Source of the DNA: Buddleja alternifolia
Lineage: Eukaryota > Streptophyta > Magnoliopsida > Lamiales > Scrophulariaceae
Direction: 5' to 3'
DNA: 64,000 nt
NCBI GenBank assembly: GCA_019426215.1
Contig: CM033392.1
Coordinates: 54,673,149-54,737,148 of the forward strand
The translations under genes were made by a program, and so were the position numbers. Position 1 is the stretch's first letter. Every line of letters begins with the position of its first letter. Shown piece by piece: positions 57,601-64,000 of the stretch. The notes under the pieces were generated by a model, which was not told where the DNA came from, ran no database searches, and saw only the letters and a list, made by a program, of their open reading frames with translations.

Positions 57601-60600
57601 GATGTCAAAGCACTCTTGAAGATTGATCGAGACGTTATGACAGCAATATTTCCCAGAAGTATGTCATTGTTTGTTGTGGATATGTATACAATGATATCTG
57701 TTTTTAGTTAGATAACCAAGAAAGGGGTTGTTCTGACAATCATGTTAAATTTATAATTGAGGCATAGTCTGAAAATACTTGAAGGTGAGCTAAAGGAGAT
57801 TAAGAGATTATCTCTTGCACCAAACGACTACAAAGTAGCGTCTCGTCTAACCTGTGCTGAAATATTTGAGCCACAAATGCAAGATTTAAGTTCGGTGAGC
57901 CCTCAACAATGTCCTTTGGAGTAACATATCTTTTGCAATCCAGCTTCTCTGCTTGCTCAAGAATCAAATTTGCTCTTTCAGTAGGATCTTTGGCATCCAG
58001 TGTCGTAGTTGTGCCATGTTCCGGTGCAAGAGCATTGAGCAAGTGAGCATAAGCTTCTCCATCCTGCAGGTAGAATAAACTTGTGTTAGAACAAAAATTT
58101 CAAATTAGATAATTTAAAAAAAGGACAATAATGCGGGGGTTACTATATCAACCATAAATTTTATGCATCCTCCCAGAAGCGAGCCTTGAACAGAAAATGA
58201 GACAGCAAATTAACACAAGTACTTATAAGTAATAATCATCATCATAGGGAACTTCGGAAATTATTTCTCCAATAAGTGAATCATAGTAAAATTGAAAGAT
58301 GTTATCCAAGAATAACCAGAAAAATCTGTAAGAAGGCTGCAAATATAATATAGAGAATGAACCATATCATAGCAGAATATAAAGCTTCCATAATTTTACA
58401 TCACTATCCCTATAATATTTCTTTTCTTGTATTGCTTTTGTACATCTACTGTTGCCATCATGATCACCATAACTATTATCCAGCCTCTTCCATCTCTTCT
58501 CCATGATGAAACATTGATTTTATTCTGTCCGGTAAAATTGTAAGGTGACTTGATTGCTAAAAATGGTCCACACTTGCAGATTAAACTAAAATTTATGTAC
58601 AAATGCTTAGCAAGTGATAACATAAATAAATGACATACAGAACTCTGGGTTAATAAATATGGGTACGCAGTCTAGTTTTTGCTTTACTGATATAAATCCT
58701 TATCTCACCTAAAAGTTTTACACTTAGACTATGTTGCTGTAATTTTTGTGTTTTAAGGAATTTAACATCTATGACGGAACCGAAGTAATTTAACTTCATT
58801 TCAAGCACATCCGCCCTGGTTGAATAAACCTTCTATCTGTTGCATTCTTCTAGCATTATTAGTAAATTTATTGGCTTGAAGTCACTAGACTTTGCTGCCA
58901 TTCATTCTGCAAAACATCATTAACTGATTCCTGTTGCATTTTGTTAAAGTTTTGGGAAAATATGAAAGCCTAATTCAGCCTTTGTAGTTCGTACCAGCCA
59001 AGGTTGTCCCAATCTTTCCAAAAGAAAAAAATTCAAAGCAAAAATATTTGTATCTTTCATGGAACCTCAAATCTTATCCCAATCGAACATAAGAAAGGAT
59101 TGTAGCCCCAATAATGAGCATAAACTTTCTGATCTGAGGTATTTTTAAATCTTTTCAAATTATTCTTATGTAGAAAATATTAGAAGTCCCTTAATTATTC
59201 AGATGGTGTGTCCTTATGCATTCGGAAACACTTATCAGTGCTAAAATTATGTTCATGAAAACGCATACAATTGTTCTATAGACATTAAATCAAGGGGTAG
59301 GCAGCAACCTCAATCAATAAGATTTTCGAGTTCCTTTATTTTCTTTTTTTCAGACTCATAACTGCCAGAGACGATCTTGATAAATGATTATCAGGATAAC
59401 CTAAAACAATGGAGATTACACCTCCCTGTCCTTGACACTAGTCAAAGTTCCTGCAGGACGAAGTATGTGGAACTGAAACCCCGGGATCATCTCCATTTAC
59501 GAATCACAAGCCACTCTCCATTTACGAAAAATAATAATTTGGGACTCTTATTACCTTCAGATCAGATGAAAAGTTGTTGACCTGCTTCTTATATCCAGCT
59601 TTCTTAAGATGGAAATTCATCCATTTGAGTAGAACTTTCTCTGGGGATAAGCCAATAAGCTCTTCCACGTCCTGGAATTTGGTTATGTGAAGAATAATAG
59701 TGCATTTGGTTATGCTACAAATGGAACATTAAACAGTCAATTGATGGTTACCTTGCTATCCTCCACCAACTCAACAAGTTGAGGAGTCTTCTTAAGATTA
59801 AGATCAGCTAACAATTGTATCTGAGAAACATTAAAGGTGATGTAGGTTAATAATAATATTCAATCTGCGGATATATGTATGTGTATGTATGCACTGTACA
59901 ATCATATATTCATTACCTTGATTATTTGAGAAATCAATCCAAGGACTAGATGAGGCTGTAAGAAAAATACCATCATAAAGTGGCCTGCATAAAAAAATTT
60001 CAAGATATAACAACTCCAATAGCTTGCTTACTCTTGCTTCAACAAGATCTTGTGTGCCAATGTTGACCACAGTGCATCCAATTGCCTTTGCGGAGTTGAG
60101 GCACAGAGTATGGTTTTCGTTCCTCTCCCATGGATTGAGCAGCCCCTTGGTATTGATAGCCCGCTCGTCTATAGTACCAGGTACAGCTACATTAATGAGT
60201 TTACTGCACAAAATAATAATTGCATTTAATGGGTCAACAACAACATGTATATAATTAATTAGTATTCTATCTTGTTATGATGATTACTTGGTTGAGTGAG
60301 TACCATAAAAGAACACCATCCTTTGCCAAGTCAAAGAGAGCATTTGATGATGGATCTATTGGGAGATACTTGCTTAAAAATGGATCTTCTCTGAGAAAGC
60401 TGTTGATGTGGGCAACATAAGAGGACTTCTCTGACTCACTGATTGTGTGACGAAGCGTGGTTGTAGTGGCTTTTAAAAATGAAGAAGAACTTTTGGAATC
60501 ACCCATTTTTGCTGTGGCTCGAGCTTGTAGGTTCAAATATGCCTGCACTTATTAATGCATGTTAAAAATCAATTAGACTAGTAGTTTTAGCATATGGTGT

Positions 60601-60895
60601 AGCGCAGATTCAAAATTCTCACAAGCCTGCACTTACTTACCCGAATGAAGGACTCAAAATCAATTTCTTGATCCAAGTCAGAAGATGATTCACTCAAGAT
60701 GTCCTTAATCTCATCCTCACTTAGTATATCAGCGATGGCCTTCAATTTCACCAACACTGGTGGCAAAGCTCCCAATGTAACCCTCCCAGATTGATTCCTT
60801 GCTGACACAAACTGTACCCGCAATTTAATCCCCGGTCTCAGGTATATAGAGATTGAATTTATATGTTGATAAAGAAAATATGAATTGACCAATTG

Positions 60896-60928
<33 letters not shown>

Positions 60929-61016
60929 CCTTGGATTTAAGGCTTCGCAGCTCGACTTGAGTAAATTGGCTCTGAAGCCAAGGATCAGAGACAATAACGC
61001 CCACAAAGCTGGACAT
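51679..61016 (-). CDS. Fimbrin (plastin-type actin-bundling protein), 14 coding exons, 653 aa
   Basis: Fimbrins cross-link actin filaments through two tandem actin-binding regions, each of two calponin-homology (CH) domains. Exons, minus strand: 61016-60930, 60811-60641, 60542-60304, 60203-60032, 59955-59917, 59820-59752, 59671-59555, 58063-57852, 56311-56156, 56083-55884, 52831-52674, 52593-52497, 52127-52036, 51831-51679. All introns are GT-AG and phases join without a break (1962 nt with stop). The start [20 protein letters not shown] is typical of plant fimbrins. An EF-hand-like region spans residues about 1-90; CH1 about 122-240; CH2 about 268-370 ([14 protein letters not shown]); CH3 about 392-500 ([16 protein letters not shown]); CH4 about 515-622 (ILNWANNIV). 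A short acidic tail ends TKLSMDEA. Length fits the family (about 650-690). No stop or frameshift was seen. The three largest introns (1.2-3.1 kb) include the two that carry transposon insertions. Confidence 0.95.
53741..54147. mobile_element. Non-autonomous DNA element with CAGGGACGGAGCCAG ends, in fimbrin intron 10
   Basis: Inverted ends CAGGGACGGAGCCAG (53742) and CTGGCTCCGTCCCTG (54147). ACAGTA flanks both sides (53735-53740 and 54148-54153), offset by one base. Interior words such as GGGGGTGCGGGGCCCTCGCC and a long G-run (about 54091-54110) are non-coding. The ends are of a type common in plant MITE-like repeats; I lean to hAT-like but cannot settle the superfamily. Confidence 0.7.
54430..54588 (+). 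promoter_or_regulatory. Possible captured promoter and 5' leader
   Basis: A TATATATATATAT run at about 54446-54460 is followed by a CT-rich leader (CAACCATCTTCTTCTTCAAC, then TTCTTCTCTCTTCTCTCTC) and the ATG at 54589. The layout of TATA, pyrimidine-rich leader and signal-peptide ORF looks like the 5' end of a normal plant gene. Confidence 0.4.
54589..54787 (+). pseudogene. Captured 5' exon of an alpha-galactosidase-like gene
   Basis: ATG at 54589 opens 54 codons ([20 protein letters not shown], then a hydrophobic HIICVAV), which reads as an ER signal peptide. The stop at 54751 is followed in frame by [12 protein letters not shown]. This closely resembles the conserved 'LxNGLxxTPPMGWNSWN' that opens the catalytic domain of plant GH27 alpha-galactosidases. 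The match ends exactly at ATGG|GTTAAC, a plausible exon/intron donor. The piece therefore looks like exon 1 copied with its splice site, since broken by one stop (TAG where Q is expected). Assignment rests on motif memory only. Confidence 0.55.
54795..55165. repeat. Array of (A)CTGTATAA motifs
   Basis: Around ten to twelve copies of CTGTATA(A/C) or the inverted TTATACAG / ATACAG occur irregularly over about 370 bp between the two captured gene pieces. Such clusters can be transposase-binding sites or simple expansion. The function is unknown. Confidence 0.5.
55346..55423 (+). pseudogene. Captured internal exon of ATP-dependent NAD(P)HX dehydratase
   Basis: After an AG acceptor (ACCAG at 55341-55345) the frame reads [20 protein letters not shown] followed by ISAFKI. 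This is the conserved start of the catalytic domain of the NAD(P)H-hydrate repair enzyme (NAXD/CARKD family, '[22 protein letters not shown]'). It stops near 55423, where an exon/intron boundary would be expected, and sequence upstream has the look of an intron 3' end. Only about 26 codons are present, so this is a fragment with no function of its own. Confidence 0.7.
57139..57528. mobile_element. Hairpin MITE in fimbrin intron 8
   Basis: Ends AGGGTTAAATGC (57139) and GCATTTAATCCT (57528), with long complementary arms ('AAAACCCCTGTGTT' / 'AACACAGGGGGGTTT', 'GAAATAGCCTAGTCACCCC' / 'GGGGTGATTAGGCTATTTC'). A-rich flanks obscure the TSD (AAAAA on both sides). 390 bp, non-coding. It lies between exons 8 and 9 of fimbrin. 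Confidence 0.8.
60901..60928. repeat. CA/TA microsatellite at the fimbrin exon 1 donor
   Basis: (CA)n(TA)n runs directly up to the splice donor of intron 1; the donor reads AAG|GTATATATATA. Confidence 0.8.
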
Positions 61017-61400
61017 TTTCTCTTGCAGTACTTGTCAATGAAGCTCCAGGGAGCACAACAGAAACTGAGGATCCACAATAAAATATTGAAAGAACGAATC
61101 CTACAAACGAGACAATATATGTATATATATCCTATCACATCACAGACATTATATATATATAGAATATAACATGCATGCATGTTCCACAACCTTAATTTGA
61201 AGAGTATGTATGCATTCAAGATAACATACGACATGTGCTCATGGTAAAAGGAAACAAACAAATCATAATATACACAAATACAGAAGAAGGTTGTTAACAA
61301 GAAGAGAAGAGAAGAAAGGAGGGGACCTTTAGATGTTCGGAATCAATGGGTGTTGTTGCCGATGATAATAAACAAATCCTTTTTTCTTTTTTCTTTTTTC
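61017..61400 (-). promoter_or_regulatory. Fimbrin 5' leader and presumed promoter-proximal region
   Basis: Upstream of the ATG is a stretch that may contain a leader intron: TACTGCAAG just before the ATG could be an acceptor and AAAG|GTCCCC near 61325 a donor. A purine-rich AAGAGAAGAGAAGAAAGGAGGGG (61300-61323, plus strand) and TTTTCTTTTTTC runs at 61380-61402 follow. I cannot place the transcription start. Confidence 0.35.
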
Positions 61401-61402
61401 TT

Positions 61403-64000
61403 TATGAAAATGGACAAGAAGGATAATAAATAACCGTTTGCCTTACGGACCCGCGAATACCAAGGCAGGCGAAAGCCAAGCTGTAGTGTGGGCTTCGCAT
61501 TACATAGTTTGATTTGCCTTTTTCTGTTACGAAAATTAGGATTAGGGGAGTAAGAAGTTTCATAAATTATTAAAGTAATAATTTTATCACAAAATCTCTA
61601 TATTACTTCTATTCATTATTTCTTTTCTAGAGAATGTTTATTTCTTTTTAATATTTATTCAAAACTACTTAAAATTTTATTCTTAATCTTTCTTTCATGT
61701 TCTATAATATTTTTTGACCGTTTTGAGTGAGAAAAATTGCAAGCAAATTAAGAAAATTATAATTTATAGAAAAAGTTGACAAGTATTTTTTCTCTCTCAA
61801 TGTCTTGCAAATTGATTTATTTTATTTATTTTCAAAAATTTTAGTCCAGGGAATAAGAAATTGAGAAAATTGTTAAATTTTAATTTATAAATTACTAAAG
61901 CAAACATTTTTAACACAAAATCTCATTTATGTAATTTTTCACCTTTTTTTATTTTTGAAAGAAAGTCGATTTTTTGTTTAAAATGTTTTCAGCATCACTT
62001 AAAATTTTATTATTAAAATATCTTTCACGTTGGATAATTGTTTTTTTGACCTTTTTATGGAAAACCTTGTAAAGTACTCGAATTTTTTCATTTTATTTAA
62101 CTTCCATATCAAGCAACACAATTAACAAAAGTTATGTAAATTTTAACGGGGCAACATAGTGTTACTACATGATCAATTGCATTTTCATTCAATTGTTTTC
62201 TCTAAATTTTTTTGACATAAATAATATCATCATCAATCAATGAGTTATGGTGGAAACTCCACTATCCCGTTTGTTGAGTTCCAATACCGATCAGTTTCTG
62301 AATCTCATTTTATTCTTTTGTGTCCAAGAATTACGAGGAAGTTGGGACCATAAGAAATTTTAGATTTATTGATTCAGTGGGTAATTTGGCATACAAAGTT
62401 GAGAATTATTTCACAAGTAAGCTTATTATAATCATGATTGCGTCAAGCTACTGATTATTCAATTTTTTTTAAATTAGCTTATCTGCAAAACTCAATTATC
62501 TAAATTTTTTTTGCTTTTATTAATTTTCTGCTAATGAAACACAAAATATGATTGTTATGTTGATAGACATCATATGTACGGATATGAGCCAATATGAATT
62601 TGGATATTGGTTTTGCTTTATTATGCAAAAAAGAAAAAAGAATCAAATTTTCATGACATAAGAGACAAAAAATGTTTTCAATTTCTTATATAAACTATAA
62701 TTTTCCTAATTCGCTTCCAATTTTGTTTAATTAAAACATTCAAAAAAATATTATAGAACATGAAAGAAAGATTAATAATAAAATTTTAAATAGTGTTGAA
62801 TAAATTTTGGAAAAAGAAATAAATATTCTTTAGATATTTTACCTTTAATTACATTTTTTGCCCCAGGCTATTTTCTATTTTTCATTTCATTCATATCTTT
62901 TTCTTATTAAATAGAAAAAAGAAAGAAAAATAAATTACCTTCATTAAAAATAATTATTTTAAATAAATTAAAATATGTACATTTTTCAATTTCCTTTGTG
63001 TGGTCCTTAAATTATATTTTTTAATGTTTCAAGCAACTTCTTAATAAATTAGAAGTGTTTAATTTTTTTTTATAAACACTAAAAAGTGTTTATCTTATAG
63101 ATTTACATTATTGTTTATTGTAATAAATAAAAATCTGAAAACTGGTAGAGTAAGTTTGTTTTAGCTTCAAACTCCCATTTTTTATTCTCGTTTTATTCTT
63201 CTTTTTTATTGTAAGTAGAGTGAAGACGAATAAGAAATAAAATAAATATTAAAAAAATTAAATATTCACTAAGAAAAAAATATTTTGATTTGAAATATTC
63301 AATATATGATTGTGAAACTGAATAATGTGTACCTAAATTATCAAATAATATTTATGACCTCTTCAGTTTATACTCAAAAGTCATCTACTGGTACTTAAAA
63401 GGAGATTAATAAATGATATCGATCTTTCAATTTTTAGATTTTGTTTATTGCATTTTTTTAGAATGAAAAGATTGTAACCTGGGTATTTGAGATGGAAAAA
63501 ATATTATTATTGATTTTTTTGGATATAAAAATTGACTTTCTTTTTTTTTATAGTAATTTTTCTTTTAATATATTATTTGTTGTAATTATTTCTAATTAAA
63601 AATAATTATCCATTGGAATTAATTTTAGTTTTAGCTAGAAAAATTTATGAGCTTAACTTATATTTCTTTTTTTTATTTAATAAGATAATAAAAGGAATGA
63701 AATGAAAAAAAGAAAATAGGAAGAAAATAATATATAAACTAAGGGTGAAAAATGTAGTTTATATAATTTTTTATACATAGAGATGGTGAATACTAAATTT
63801 TAAAACATAAAGATAGGTCTTTGCCAAATGCAATACTTCATAAAAAGTGGATGTAAAATACCTTGTCTATTAGTTAGCACTAGAGCACCCCTAAACCAGA
63901 AAAAAAAGAAGGGAAAATTACTAAAAAGCCCTTAAAATAAACTTTTATATCCAAAAAACCCATGATAATATTTGTCAATCCAAAAAACTCATTCCATCAA
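61403..64000. other. AT-rich upstream region with diverged repeat copies
   Basis: No gene seen. A unit of about 300 bp occurs twice in direct orientation (about 61555-61850 and 61855-62110; shared text 'ACTTAAAATTTTATT.TTAA', 'TCTTTC..GTT..ATAAT.TTTTTTGACC'). A partial inverted copy lies at about 62690-62840 ('TATTATAGAACATGAAAGAAAG', 'ATAAAATTTTAAATAGTGTTG'). The remainder is A/T-rich without recognisable structure. The window ends in sequence like 'AAAAAGCCCTTAAAATAAAC', resembling the start of another MITE. Confidence 0.45.

Noticed and set aside
60587..61300. 237-codon minus-strand frame over fimbrin exons 1-2
   Set aside because: It reads through introns and TA repeats; only the part of exon 2 in this frame is real coding sequence.

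Overview
This is nuclear DNA of a flowering plant, almost certainly a eudicot. The evidence is AT-rich intergenic sequence, spliced host genes with GT-AG introns, plant-type Copia and Gypsy LTR retrotransposons, a plant L1-type LINE with a terminal RNase H, MULE and hAT DNA transposons, and many short fold-back elements. I cannot name the species. I saw no tRNA, rRNA, CRISPR array or intact transposase.

Two host genes frame the window. At 207-594 (+) is the last coding exon of a gene entering from the left, probably a BTB/BACK-type protein. At 51679-61016 (-) is a complete 14-exon fimbrin (actin-bundling) gene encoding 653 residues. All its splice sites and phases could be read from the sequence, and it appears functional.

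The 42 kb between about 9 and 51 kb is almost entirely nested transposable elements, and most boundaries are fixed by target-site duplications (TSDs). From the left: a 310 bp hairpin MITE (907-1216); a 5.9 kb MULE with about 365 bp terminal inverted repeats and a 9 bp TSD (2981-8913), holding a decayed transposase, a GRF-zinc-finger relic and a 5'-truncated Copia; and a small non-autonomous LTR element (9146-22748) whose body carries an hAT (9742-11081). The right LTR of that element is split by a 10.3 kb Copia (12336-22595), which itself carries an hAT (16265-17247) and a MITE (19655-20023).

Next is a Ty3/Gypsy element (G1, about 23.16-51.36 kb). Its 5' LTR was hit by an L1-type LINE (23359-29643) and by a gag-only LTR element of the TR-GAG type (29686-31612). 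Its integrase was split by a 9.8 kb hAT (35210-45040), whose transposase gene was in turn split by a 3.4 kb solo LTR (37180-40593). Its 3' LTR was split by a second Gypsy element (G2, 46259-51262). All coding regions in these elements carry frameshifts or stops.

The fimbrin introns hold three further DNA elements. The most notable, 54220-55769, has inverted-repeat ends set in TA repeats. It appears to have captured pieces of two unrelated host genes: the first exon of an alpha-galactosidase and an internal exon of an ATP-dependent NAD(P)HX dehydratase. I found no clear sign of a new biological system. The strongest leads are this double gene capture, the TR-GAG element, the MULE with its GRF-finger side gene, and the readable insertion chronology.
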